A DNA stretch of 64,000 bases from Prorocentrum cordatum (taxonomy: Eukaryota > Sar > Dinophyceae > Prorocentrales > Prorocentraceae). Location of the stretch: contig CAUYUJ010021650.1 in assembly GCA_963575745.1 (NCBI GenBank), positions 50,001 through 114,000 on the forward strand. Reading direction: 5' to 3'. The notes beneath the pieces are model-generated. The model was not told where the DNA came from. It saw only the letters and a program-made list of their open reading frames with translations, and made no database searches. Below, piece after piece: positions 46,030 through 56,062 of the stretch (within the stretch, counting starts at the first letter, position 1; each line of letters starts with the position of its first letter). The translations under genes were made by a program, and so were the position numbers.

Positions 46030-46265
46030 GGCGCTGATGGTGACGCTGATGATGCGGATGATACTGATAAGGGTGCGGATGGTGTGGAAGATGATGATGA
46101 TGATGCTAAGGGTGATTTTGCTGACGGTTGTGGTGATGATGGTGATGCTGATGATAACGATGGTTATGCTGTTGGTAACGGAAGTGCTGCTGATGATGAA
46201 GATGATGTTGTTGTTGATGATGAGGATGATGGTGACGACGATGATAATAATAAGGAGGAGGAGGA
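46030..46265. repeat. Imperfect GAT triplet tract
   Basis: gctgat/gatgat triplets ending in a short GAG run. Confidence 0.85.
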
Positions 46266-47064
46266 GGAGGATCTGGTCTGCGGGTACACCCGGCTCCTGG
46301 CTCCCTGGCCAGTGTTCGGTGGATGCCGCTCATCGTATGCAAGGTGGGCGAGGGCCACCCATGAAGGCGCCTGTCCTTCCAGTCAGCCGCGCTGCGTGGC
46401 TTCGGTTTCTTCGCCCCGTAGCCACATTTCATTTGCCTGTATAGTGCACTGTAGCACTGTAACTTTTGATTGGTCTGTCAGTGGAGCCTCCGGCTGTGAT
46501 CTGGTATGGAATGCTCCCCTCTCCTTGCTCTTTGCTTTCTCCTTCTTCCTCTGCTCTCTGCTGCCCTGTCCAAACTCGCGTTGGAGCGCTTGTGCGGGTC
46601 CCGTCGTTACTGGTCGCCGGTAAGGGGTACGCACGCACGAGTTTTTTTTGAAATTAAAAGGCGCAGTTTGGCCGTTTTTAGGTCGACGCTACCGCACGTG
46701 GGCGTATGAGTCAGTCTGCCATCCATGACAGTTGTTTGTTTCGGCGCAGGGCGTCCCACCATGCTACATTGATCTGCTGCTGGCCGCAGTGCGCCCGCTT
46801 CTGGCGGGGCCCCGGCAATCGAAGTAGCCGAGACAAGTGCTGTGTTCATCATCGGCTGTCCGCGTCTCTCCCCCTTCCCCCCTTCCCCCCTCTCCAAAAG
46901 GTTCGTTGCGGAAACAAAGGAAAAAACAAGTCTGCGGGTGCACCCAGGGAGCAGGGAGCAGCCGGCTCCTTCGAGCCCGCGGTGTCGCAGCCGCTCGGGG
47001 CAGGCCGTGCCGTGTGTGCACAGCCGGCCCCTCCGGGGCCGCAGCACCTCCGCGCGCGCGCGAG
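46266..47064. other. No gene recognised upstream of helical exon
   Basis: Unassigned 0.8 kb. Confidence 0.4.
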
Positions 47065-47145
47065 GCCGAGCGGGTGCTCGGCAGGCTGGCGGCGGGCAGG
47101 GAGCTCGCCGACGCGATCGGCAGCGAGGACGGGGCCCTGCTGGAG
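47065..47145 (+). CDS. Ala-rich helical-repeat exon (module 6)
   Basis: 27 codons: AERVLGRLAAGRELADAI, then GSEDGALLE. The left edge is AG|G in phase 0 (gcgcgag|gccgag). The right edge is a GA donor (ctggag|gatcgc), a donor type used by dinoflagellates. It pairs with the exon at 49145 to give ALLE-AAVPRAREAG without loss of frame. It is the reference unit for the repeat: A-E-x-x-L-x-x-(L/M)-A-A-x-x-x-L-x-x-A-(I/V). Predicted helical; no catalytic motif. Confidence 0.65.
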
Positions 47146-47690
47146 GATCGCGGGGAGGGGGGTTCGAGGAGGCGGAGGTAGCGACACCGCTACTCTTTGC
47201 CTCGTGTTCGCCCTTTTGGGGGCCTCCTGGGAGGCCCTCGCCGCCACGGCAGGGTTCGCCTCGAGATTCTAGTCAGAGCGCTAGCCAGCGCAAGCGCTCT
47301 GACCGCGGGCAGCAGGCTTGCTCAGCGCTGCCGTGGGGGGGACGATGTGTTGTGGCAGTGCACGCCGTTTCCCATTGAGGCGTGATGACGCGTGAGGGGA
47401 GCTGCGTTTGACTTGGGAAAAAAACGATCCTGGTCCGAGTGCGCCCCGAGAGAGGTCCGGGGATCAGAGGTAGCGGTGGCTTGTGGTTTCCCCAAGGCGT
47501 GGACTTCCTCCTCCAATCCTGCTGCTGCTCCTCATCATTCGCCCCTCCGCCTCTCCGCTACTGGTCTCTCCTCTCCTCCTCTCCCCGCCTCCTGCCTCTC
47601 CTCATCCTCCCTCCTCCTTGTCCACTCTCCCATTTTGTTGTTCTTGTTTGTTTGTGAGTTCTGTCTCTGTCTGTCTCTGTATTATTTTAT
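47146..47690. other. No further gene recognised
   Basis: Presumed intron sequence, becoming pyrimidine-rich towards 47550. Confidence 0.4.
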
Positions 47691-47800
47691 TTTCTCTCTA
47701 ATTATCTCTCTCGCTCTCTCTCTCTCTCTCGCTCTTTTGGTCTCTCTCTCTCTCTCTCTCTTTCTCGCCCTCTCTCGCATCTCTCTCTATACATATATAG
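47690..47800. repeat. CT dinucleotide tract
   Basis: (tc)n with occasional g interruptions and a short tata segment after it. Confidence 0.9.
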
Positions 47801-47907
47801 ATACAAGTATCTCTCGCTCTCTAGATATATCAGAGTGAGGGGGCCGAACGGTCATTCACTGTCCCTGGGCGCGTTGCTGAAGTGGGATTCCGCGATGCGG
47901 GTCATTG

Positions 47908-48166
47908 TTGCTGCTGCTGCTGCTGCTGCTGTTGTTGTTGTTGTTGTTGTTGTTGTTGGCTGTTGGTTGTTGGCTGTTGGTTGTTGGCTTTTGTTGTTGT
48001 GGTTGGTGTTGTTGTTTGGTGTTTGTTGTTGGTGTTGTTTGTTGTGTGTTGTTTCTTGTGTGCTGCTTGATGTTTGTTGTTTGTTGTTTGTTGATTATTG
48101 TGTGTTGTGTGTTCGTTGCTTGTTGCGTGTTGTTTGTTTGCTGGTCGTTGTTGTTGTTGGTGTTGG

Positions 48167-48201
<35 letters not shown>

Positions 48202-48339
48202 GTTGTTTGTTGTTTGTTGTTTGTTGTTTGTTGTTTGTTGTTTGTTGTTTGTTGTTTGTTGTTTGTTGTTTGTTGTTTGTTGTTTGTTGTTTGTTGTTTG
48301 TTGCTTGTTGCTTGTTGCTTGTTGCTTGTTGTTTGTTGT

Positions 48340-48405
<66 letters not shown>

Positions 48406-48410
48406 GACGT
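47908..48410. repeat. TTG-based array with TTGTTTG heptamers
   Basis: Pure (ttg)n at both ends. The centre (48198-48345) is an array of the heptamer ttgtttg, with ttgcttg variants clustered at its 3' side (48300-48330). Confidence 0.9.
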
Positions 48411-48413
48411 CGT

Positions 48414-48672
48414 CCCCCCCGCGACCCGGCCCGCGACCCACCCGCCACCCACCCTGCGACCCGCCTGCGACCCACTCACGCCCCACCCGCGACCCACCCC
48501 GCGACCCGGCCCGCGACCTACCCGCGACCCACCTTGCGATCCACCCGCCACCCACCCGCCACCCACCCGCGACCCAACCCGCGACCCGCCCGCGACCCAT
48601 CCGCGACCCACCTGCGACCCACCCGCGACCCACCAGCGACCCACCCGCGACCCACCCCGCGACCCACCCACA
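48414..48672. repeat. Tandem repeat of about 10 bp (gcgacccacc)
   Basis: About 25 degenerate units of gcgacccacc and variants, beginning directly after the TTG array. A direct repeat, ggcgcctgcggcgggct, follows at 48690-48706 and 48732-48748. Confidence 0.85.
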
Positions 48673-48899
48673 TTGCTTTCACGAAAACACGGCGCCTGCG
48701 GCGGGCTCGTTATATAATTAGTAAGAATGAGGCGCCTGCGGCGGGCTTCTTCAGAGCCTCGCAGACTGCAGGCGTCGCCGCCGCCCCCTCATTCTTAACC
48801 ACGACTGCGGGTGCTACGTATACCTCTCTCTCTCTCTTTCTCTCTTTCCCTCTTGTTCTCCCGCTCTTGTCCACCGCCTCCGCCTCTGGCCACGACTCC

Positions 48900-49075
48900 G
48901 AGGTGACGTCGTTGACCACGCCGACGACCACGACGCCGGTGGCGACGACGACGACGACGGCGACGACGGCGCTCTCGCCGTTGACGACGAATCGACGACA
49001 AAGACGACGACGACTACGACTACGACGACGACGATGGCGACGACGACGACTACGTCAAGGACGATGACGACATTG
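48900..49075. repeat. ACG triplet tract
   Basis: gac/acg triplets just upstream of the next exon. Confidence 0.85.
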
Positions 49076-49144
49076 ACGCTGCCGACGGATGGCGGCGCTG
49101 ACGGCGGCGACGGCGACGGCGGCGCCTCGCGCGCCCCCGTGGAG

Positions 49145-49212
49145 GCCGCGGTCCCGCGCGCCAGGGAGGCCGGCGTGGAGGCGGCCATCGTGGAAAGGGG
49201 CGCCGAAGCGCT
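49145..49212 (+). CDS. Ala-rich helical-repeat exon (module 7)
   Basis: AAVPRAREAGVEAAIVERGAE, then AL and a split codon. The left edge is AG|G (gtggag|gccgcg) in phase 0, directly compatible with module 6. The proposed right edge is a GC donor (gcgct|gcggcg), leaving two bases that complete a Leu codon with the first base of the exon at 51166. The matching part of the repeat after GAEAL is shorter than expected, so a further exon may lie between modules 7 and 8. Confidence 0.6.
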
Positions 49213-49239
49213 GCGGCGGCACTCGTTCAGGCGGCCCCA

Positions 49240-49403
49240 GCCTCCGCGGTCGTCGTCGTCGTCGTCAGCGTCGTCAGCGTCGTGAGCGTCGTCGTCAGCG
49301 TCGTAGTCGTCGTTGTTGTCGTCCTCGTGTTCGTCTTCGACGCCGCGGCCGACGCCGTCTGTGCGTGGTCGTCGCGGCCGTCGCTGTGCTGGTCGTCGCC
49401 GCG

Positions 49404-49440
<37 letters not shown>

Positions 49441-49445
49441 GCAGC
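49240..49445. repeat. GTC triplet tracts
   Basis: Two gtc runs (about 49248-49335 and 49403-49443) starting about 30 bases after the exon. Confidence 0.9.
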
Positions 49446-49469
49446 GGCGGCATATCTGTCTGCGTCGGG

Positions 49470-49690
49470 TAGATGGGGTCGAAGGATCGCTCGTCATCGC
49501 CGATGCATCGACGATGCGGGTCGATGTGGATCCAGAACTTCTCCACGCCGTTGGCGCGGATGCATCGCCGACGTCGCGGATGTATCGCCGACGCATTGCC
49601 GCTATATACATCGGTGGTGCTTCGGCGAGGCGGCGCGATCCTCCGGACCCCATCTGCTCGGACCCCATCGGGGTGTCCTCTACAGGGGGC
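49470..49690 (+). repeat. Family H dispersed repeat, copy 2
   Basis: Contains gatgcatcgacgatgcgggt, ttctccacgccgttggcgc and gatgcatcgccgacgtcgc. It directly follows the GTC tract. It is longer than copy 1 because of an extra tatacatcggtggtgcttcg segment. Confidence 0.75.
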
Positions 49691-49699
49691 CACCAGCCT

Positions 49700-50430
49700 A
49701 TCACCTCGAGGTGTAATGGTCGGATGCCGCGAGGCCCTACGGAGATGGCAGCTGTCTCCACCAAGAGGGGGGCAGGTCGGACAGGTGGGGCCAGATCTGT
49801 TCTTTGCTGAGCGATGTCTGTGCGAATGAGGGCACGCAAGGAAGCAGCAAAGTGCATTATGCAAGCCTGCCAGAGCCAATGCTCTGCCAGGTCGGTATAT
49901 TTGGGGCGGGTTGTATTGTTTCATTGATGGCTCAGTTTTACTCTTCTGGTTTCTTGTGCAATGCAGCATGTAAACTTCATATTACATAGATCGACCTTAC
50001 CATGAGGACTGCCGCAGATGCACACGCCGTGCGTAAACTCGCTCGTGAGTGTCAACGAACTCGTTTCAAGTATGAATTCATGGCGGCTTGTGTGGTATCC
50101 TGGACGTGCACATGCAAAGTGTCGAGTCACATCGTATCGTACCGTACCTTACCATGCCGCACCGCGCCATGACAAGTTTCATTCCCACAGCCATCACTAC
50201 TACGGTGGCTGTTGCCATGACCACCTGGATTGTCCGCGAAATTGTTATTTCAACTGCCGTGCTATTCCTGGTACCTTTGCCACTCTTACTGTGTGCTGCA
50301 AGTGCATTGGCCTTATCTCTAAGTTGTTTTGATTGCCGTTGCCCTGTTGCCATATCACACCATACCTTACCTTAGCATCTCGTCCCTGCCACAGGGCATA
50401 TAGGATGCATCTGCATCTGGTGCCGCTGCA
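49700..50430. other. No gene recognised
   Basis: Lower-GC unassigned DNA with short atcgtatcgtaccgtacct repeats near 50130. Confidence 0.4.
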
Positions 50431-50439
50431 TATTGTTGC

Positions 50440-50520
50440 GGCCGATCCGGCTCGATTCCGACTCCGTGTCGATATGGCCCGATCCGATGCACATTCCGAT
50501 CCGAACCGATCCGCTCCTCA
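50440..50520 (+). repeat. Family F (CGATCCGA-rich) copy 1
   Basis: Repeated cgatccg words; ggctcgattccgactccgtg is shared with 63845-63880. 50521-51100 is otherwise unassigned. Confidence 0.6.
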
Positions 50521-51165
50521 TCTCCGCCAGGACGCTCGCATAGGTTGACCAGCCTGAAACATATCCCTATGCCTGGCATCGCCTTGTCTCGATACCGATC
50601 TTAGGGTTCCCCCCAACTTCTGAGATCGCATCCCTGACACTGCCATCGCCTTTTGGCTTGGCATCTTAGGGATAGGGATAGAGGTGCGGTACGAGCACAG
50701 ATCTCGCGCCTCGCGGCCCAGGCCCAGGCCGGCCAGGTGTGCATCTCCAGAGGGCGGCGCGAGAGCAAGAGTGCAGTTCCGCCATCGTTCTCGGGCTAGC
50801 GCGAAGCGCGTGCTCAGGAGGTCTAACCCGCTGGCCCCTCTCCTCTCGCATCCTTCCTCTCCTCCATCCCCTCGACGACGACGAGGACGAGGACGAGGTC
50901 GACGGCGACGAGGCCCGAGAGACTCTGGGTGCCTCCGTTAAACTCCGAGGCCCTCTTGCAGTGTCCAAGATCCCCCGAAGGCCATCTAAAAAACGCCTAC
51001 ACCGTAGGCGGGGATTTATCCACATCCACCGGCGTGGGGATCAGTCCCCAGGCGGTGGGCGTGGGTACAAGTCCCGCACCGCACCACTCTTGATCAATCT
51101 CTCAAAGCATCCTCGACGGCGGCGGCGCCGTCGACGGCGACGACCACGGCGGCGCAGCCGCCGAG

Positions 51166-51217
51166 GAGAGCGCTGGATGCGGCCGCCGCGGCCGCCGGAG
51201 CGGACCCGAGCCTGGAG
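51166..51217 (+). CDS. Ala-rich helical-repeat exon (module 8)
   Basis: Reads (L)RALDAAAAAAGADPSLE. The left edge is AG|G (gccgag|gagagc) with one base completing the codon from module 7. The right edge is uncertain: a GA donor (ctggag|gagggg) ends it at 51217, but up to three more codons (EGL) could be included. It corresponds to the AI-x-x-AREAG half of the repeat with one extra Ala. A GGC-rich stretch precedes it and a CTC tract follows. Confidence 0.5.
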
Positions 51218-51341
51218 GAGGGGCTGAGCCAGGACGCCCTTTTCGCGCGCGGCGCGCGCGCCGCGGCTCGGCGAACGGGGGCGGTCGGACGAGGAGGCGG
51301 GTTCTCCGGAGGCCTCCCGAGGTGTCCAGAGCTTCCTGCTG

Positions 51342-51385
51342 CTCCTCCTCCTCCTCCTCCTCCTCCTCCTCCTCCTCCTCCTCTC
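51342..51385. repeat. CTC triplet tract
   Basis: About 14 pure ctc triplets. Confidence 0.95.
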
Positions 51386-51429
51386 CTCGTCCCCCTCGTC
51401 CTCCTCTCCTCGTCCCCCCCGGTCAAGCT

Positions 51430-51610
51430 GGAGCGTGCAGATGGGTCAGAGGATCGTGCCGCATCGCCGGTGCGTCGGCGATGCGGTACCGTGTGGGACC
51501 CGACTTTCTCCACGCCGACGGCGCCGCTGCGTCGCCGACGTCGCTGATGCATCGGCGGTGCACAGGCAATGCGGCGCGAGCCTCCGACCCTCTTTACTCG
51601 GACTCCATTG
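51430..51610 (+). repeat. Family H dispersed repeat, copy 3
   Basis: Contains gactttctccacgccgacgg and tgcgtcgccgacgtcgctga, then gatgcatcggcggtgcac. It lies about 45 bases after the CTC tract. Confidence 0.75.
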
Positions 51611-51834
51611 AGGCTGCCTCTGCGCGCAAAGGGGGACGGTCGGGCACAACTTGTCCGCGGGGGGGGTCGGCCCCCGTGCCGTGTGAGCACGTGGCGGCGC
51701 GCGAGTATCTAATTATCCCGCGCGAACTAGCCGCTGGGATTCTCCTCCCTGCTCGAGGGGGCCCGCCAGAGCGCGTCAGGGGCAGCGTTAGAGGGAGGGA
51801 TATGCTTCGAGGCTTGAGGTTTTCAGGCGCTTTT

Positions 51835-52030
51835 GTCGGCTTGCAGCGGGTTTCCAGCCTCGGGGTGCCCTCCAGCGGCTGCAACTCGCCGAGAGCGTGC
51901 TGGGTCTCGAACGGCCGCCAGAGGGCCGAGTTATGACCCGAAAACCAGGGGGCAACTTTCGGGGGGGATTCGCTCACGGGGGAACGCATCGACTCCCAAT
52001 CGCACACTCATCGCCGATAGAAGGGACCGC
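51835..52030 (+). repeat. Family G/K dispersed repeat
   Basis: Plus-orientation partner of 39890-40095, including gccagagggccgagttatga and gggggaacgcatcgactccc. The latter part also occurs at 24777-24820 and 63190-63235. Confidence 0.6.
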
Positions 52031-52334
52031 TAGCCCACCCGGCCCGGGGACGTGCGGCTTCGCTATCGGGTGCTTACCGCCGATCTATCGACCATGTATC
52101 TGCGATCTATCGGCGATCTGTCGGCCAAGCTGAGCCAGTCCCCGCCATGTTTCCCCTCAGGCCCGCCAGAGCTTTTGGGAAGGGGCAGCAGGGCGGGAAG
52201 GCGGGGGCGGCGGGAGGGCCAGACCCCTTGGCGGATCGACTTGTCCGACCCTTGTTTTTCCCAACCATCCTGTGGTGTTGGGTCCTCGTTTTGAAGAGAC
52301 AGCGCCCCGCGTCCCACCTCCTCTCCTCCTCTCT

Positions 52335-53890
52335 CCTCTCCTCTGCCGTCCGCATGCGTCCCGCACACCCATTTCGGCACACCCCTCACACGTTTCGTGG
52401 CCCCACAGGGAGCTCCACCGAAGGCCCCATGGCTGCCGTCCGCATGCGTCCCGCACACCCATTTCGGCACACCCCTCACACGTTTCGTGGCCCCACAGGG
52501 AGCTCCACCGAAGGCCCCATGGCTGCCGTCCGCATGCGTCCCGCACACCCATTTCGGCACACCCCTCACACGTTTCGTGGCCCCACAGGGAGCTCCACCG
52601 AAGGCCCCAGTGCTGCCGTCCGCATGCGTCCCGCACACCCATTTCGGCACACCCCTCACACGTTTCGTGGCCCCACAGGGAGCTCCACCGAAGGCCCCAT
52701 GGCTGCCGTCCGCATGCGTCCCGCACACCCATTTCGGCACACCCCTCACACGTTTCGTGGCCCCACAGGGAGCTCCACCGAAGGCCCCAGTGCTGCCGTC
52801 CGCATGCGTCCCGCACACCCATTTCGGCACACCCCTCACACGTTTCGTGGCCCCATAGGGAGCTCCACCGAAGGCCCCAGTGCTGCCGTCCGCATGCGTC
52901 CCGCACACCATTTCGGCACACCCCTCACACGTTTCGTGGCCCCATAGGGAGCTCCACCGAAGGCCCCACAGCATGCTCGTCAAGGCACACCCATTTCGTC
53001 CACACGTTTCACACGTGGCCCCATAGGGAGCTCCACCGAAGGCCCCATGGCTGCCGTCCGCATGCGTCCCGCACACCCATTTCGGCACACCCCTCACACG
53101 TTTCGTGGCCCCACAGGGAGCTCCACCGAAGGCCCCAGTGCTGCCGTCCGCATGCGTCCCGCACACCCATTTCGGCACACCCCTCACACGTTTCGTGGCC
53201 CCATAGGGAGCTCCACCGAAGGCCCCATGGCTGCCGTCCGCATGCGTCCCGCACACCCATTTCGGCACACCCCTCACACGTTTCGTGGCCCCACAGGGAG
53301 CTCCACCGAAGGCCCCAGTGCTGCCGTCCGCATGCGTCCCGCACACCCATTTCGGCACACCCCTCACACGTTTCGTGGCCCCATAGGGAGCTCCACCGAA
53401 GGCCCATGGCTGCCGTCCGCATGCGTCCCGCACACCCATTTCGGCACACCCCTCACACGTTTCGTGGCCCCACAGGGAGCTCCACCGAAGGCCCCAGTGC
53501 TGCCGTCCGCATGCGTCCCGCACACCCATTTCGGCACACCCCTCACACGTTTCGTGGCCCCATAGGGAGCTCCACCGAAGGCCCCATGGCTGCCGTCCGC
53601 ATGCGTCCCGCACACCCATTTCGGCACACCCCTCACACGTTTCGTGGCCCCACAGGGAGCTCCACCGAAGGCCCCAGTGCTGCCGTCCGCATGCGTCCAC
53701 ACCCATTTCGGCACACCCCTCACACGTTTCGTGGCCCCATAGGGAGCTCCACCGAAGGCCCCATGGCTGCCGTCCGCATGCGTCCCGCACACCCATTTCG
53801 GCACACCCCTCACACGTTTCGTGGCCCCACAGGGAGCTCCACCGAAGGCCCCAGTGCTGCCGTCCGCATGCGTCCCGCACACCAGGTGTG
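52335..53890. repeat. 90-bp tandem array, about 18 units, dimeric
   Basis: The landmark cgcatgcgtc occurs at 52351, 52441, 52531, 52621, 52711, 52801, 52891, then (after a truncated, rearranged unit at about 52965-53040) at 53059, 53149, 53239, 53329, 53418, 53508, 53598, 53688, 53775 and 53865. The period is exactly 90 except for units shortened by 1 or 3 bases. Units alternate mostly between two types (catggctgccg versus cagtgctgccg; ccacaggg versus ccataggg). 90 is a multiple of three and units lack stops in several frames, so reads of up to 643 codons (minus, 52063-53994) and 598 codons (plus, 52272-54068) exist. Single-base deletions move the repeat between frames without closing it. I treat it as satellite-like, not as a proven gene. 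Confidence 0.9.
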
Positions 53891-54177
53891 TGGCGTGCCG
53901 ACATGGGCGTCGCGGCGCGCGGGCGCTGCCGTCGGGGTTCCCAGGGAAGCCCCCTGCAGAGGCGACGCTCAGAGTCACGAGTACCGAGAGTCACGCAGAC
54001 CCAAACTGTTCACAGTCGTATACATACATTTACACTGGGCGTATCCATGCACGCATTCATGCGAATAGAATCAATCGCGCGCAGATTCATTCATAATCAG
54101 ACTCGCTCGCGATCCGACTCGCACGCGCTCAAGCTTTCATATTCGGACCTATCGTCTTCGTTCGTGTTGTGTACACT

Positions 54178-54240
54178 GCCACGCATATCGGCACACCCCT
54201 CATACGGCTCGTGGCCCCATAGGGAGCGCCACCGAAGAAG
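54178..54240 (+). repeat. Solitary diverged copy of the 90-bp unit
   Basis: Contains atcggcacacccctcatacg, then gctcgtggccccatagggag and cgccaccgaag, about 300 bases beyond the array. Confidence 0.8.
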
Positions 54241-54484
54241 ATATTCACAATTGCGGTACCCTCAACTGCATATGGTTGGGTCAATCGCCAGGCTAATTTT
54301 ATCTCGGCCTGAAGCCAGAAACCATTGGGGGAGCAGCGGATAAGGGGGGCCCGTAACGTCACGATTTGCGCCTGCGCCGTCTGGGAACTAGTTCCCCGAG
54401 CGCTGGTGCGAACCGTGACTTCACCAGGGGGAGAAGGGGCGGCGGGGTTGGCGTCAGTAGCGGGCATCACCACGATGATATTCA

Positions 54485-54525
54485 AACGTAGTAGTAGTAG
54501 CAGTAGGCGTAGTAGTAGTAGTAGC

Positions 54526-54603
<78 letters not shown>

Positions 54604-54604
54604 C

Positions 54605-54649
<45 letters not shown>

Positions 54650-54688
54650 CTAGTACTAGTAGTTGTAGTAGTAGTCGTCGTAGTAGTC

Positions 54689-54749
<61 letters not shown>

Positions 54750-54910
54750 AAGCAGTAGTAGAAGTCGTAGTTGTCGTCGTCGTCGTCGTAGTAGTCGTAG
54801 TAGTAGGTGCAGTAGTAGTAATCGTAGTAGTCGTAGTCGTTATCGTAGTCATAGTCGTAGTCGTAGTCTTAGTCGTATCCGTAGTAGTCGTAGGCGTAGT
54901 CGTAGTCTAA
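54485..54910. repeat. GTA triplet tract
   Basis: (gta)n with gtc and gca interruptions, purest at 54530-54650 and 54690-54748. Confidence 0.95.
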
Positions 54911-55205
54911 TTGGATACACAGCTTTGTTCGCACACACACATGAGCAAAGAAGCGGAATCAGCGCGTTAGGTTATATTGCTGTGCTGCGCCGCTCCAGCT
55001 TTCTGGTGGAAAGGCAGCAGGTTCTGTCCAAGTGATGTTATTGAACGCGTGCAATCTGAAAGGGGATTCATCATTTCCCTTGACCGCGCCTGTCGTGTGC
55101 GACCCTGCAGGCGGGGTCTTGCCAGGAGCTCCATATCATGATTTGTGAACATTGCGCGGCGAAGCATACATAAGACATTTGAAAACGGGCACATCGAACC
55201 CCAAG

Positions 55206-55307
55206 GCAATCGAGGCAGCCCGTGCTGCCGGAGTCGCCGGCGCGCCGCTGGAGGCCGCGGAGCTCAGGCTGCACTCGCTCGCGGCCGCCAGGGAGCTGTA
55301 CACGGCC
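55206..55307 (+). CDS. Ala-rich helical-repeat exon (module 9)
   Basis: 34 codons: AIEAARAAGVAGAPLEAAEL, then RLHSLAAARELYTA. It aligns gap-free over the whole length to modules 5 plus 6 joined (AIAKAREAG...AERVLGRLAAGREL), so it carries in one exon what is split between two there. The left edge is AG|G in phase 0 (cccaag|gcaatc). A GC donor (acggcc|gcgccc) fits on the right. It is the last exon of this family seen; 55310-55620 contains an open frame without recognisable features. Confidence 0.6.
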
Positions 55308-55624
55308 GCGCCCGCATTCCGAGGGCTCGAGATCCAGCCGTTAGATATTCGTCTGGGTACCTTCATGCAGCCCCTTTTAACGGGTATTTTCGACTCTAGT
55401 TCCAAAATCGTTCGATTTTGGGTCGACTCTAGCTCAACTCAAGATCAAGTCCAGTTCGACGCAAATCGACGGACGTTCGACGCAATGGCGACGCATGAGT
55501 GGAGCGAGCGCTTCCAGGAAAATCGCCAGAACGAGACTGTAGTCCAGTCTGGCTTCCTTGAGTTGTGATTATCCCAGTGCGACCCTACCTAGGAGTTGGA
55601 GCCCCTAGGAAAGAAGCATTAGTA

Positions 55625-56062
55625 GTAACGGTAAAGCTAAGCTAAAGCTAAGCTAAAGCTAAGCTAAAGCTAAGCTACAGCTAAGCTAAAGCTAAGCTAC
55701 AGCTAAGCTAAAACTAAGCTGAATAAAAGCCACATCTAACCTAAAGCTAGGCTACAGCTAAGCTAACTCTAAGCTAAAGCTAAGCTACAGCTAAGCTAAA
55801 GCTAAGCTAAAGCTAAGCTAAAGCTAAGCTACAGCTAAGCTAAAGCTAAGCTACAGCTAAGCTAAAGCTAAGCTAAAGCTAAATTAAAGCTAAGCTAAAG
55901 CTAAGCTAAAGCTAAGCTAAAGCTAAAATAAAGCGAAGCTACTGCTAAGCTATAGCTAAGCTAAGCTTAAGCTAAAGCTCAAGCTAAAGCTAAGCTACAG
56001 ATAAAGCTAAAGCTAACGCTGAATTTACAGCTAAAGCTGAAGCTAAAGCTAAAGCTAAAGCT
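55625..56062. repeat. AGCTAA / AAGCTAAGCT array
   Basis: About 430 bases of agctaaagctaagct words with variants (agctacagct). The word aagctt-like symmetry gives many short palindromes. It is not the TTTAGGG telomere unit. Confidence 0.95.

Noticed and set aside
50737-50790. Possible extra helical exon between modules 7 and 8 (LQRAAREQECSSAI)
   Set aside because: Only about 6 of 14 positions agree with the repeat and the codon phase at its edges does not fit both neighbours.
52063-53994. 643-codon minus-strand protein
   Set aside because: Its length comes from the stop-free 90-bp satellite. The frame changes at single-base deletions, so it is not one designed protein. It was kept as a finding, not called as a gene.
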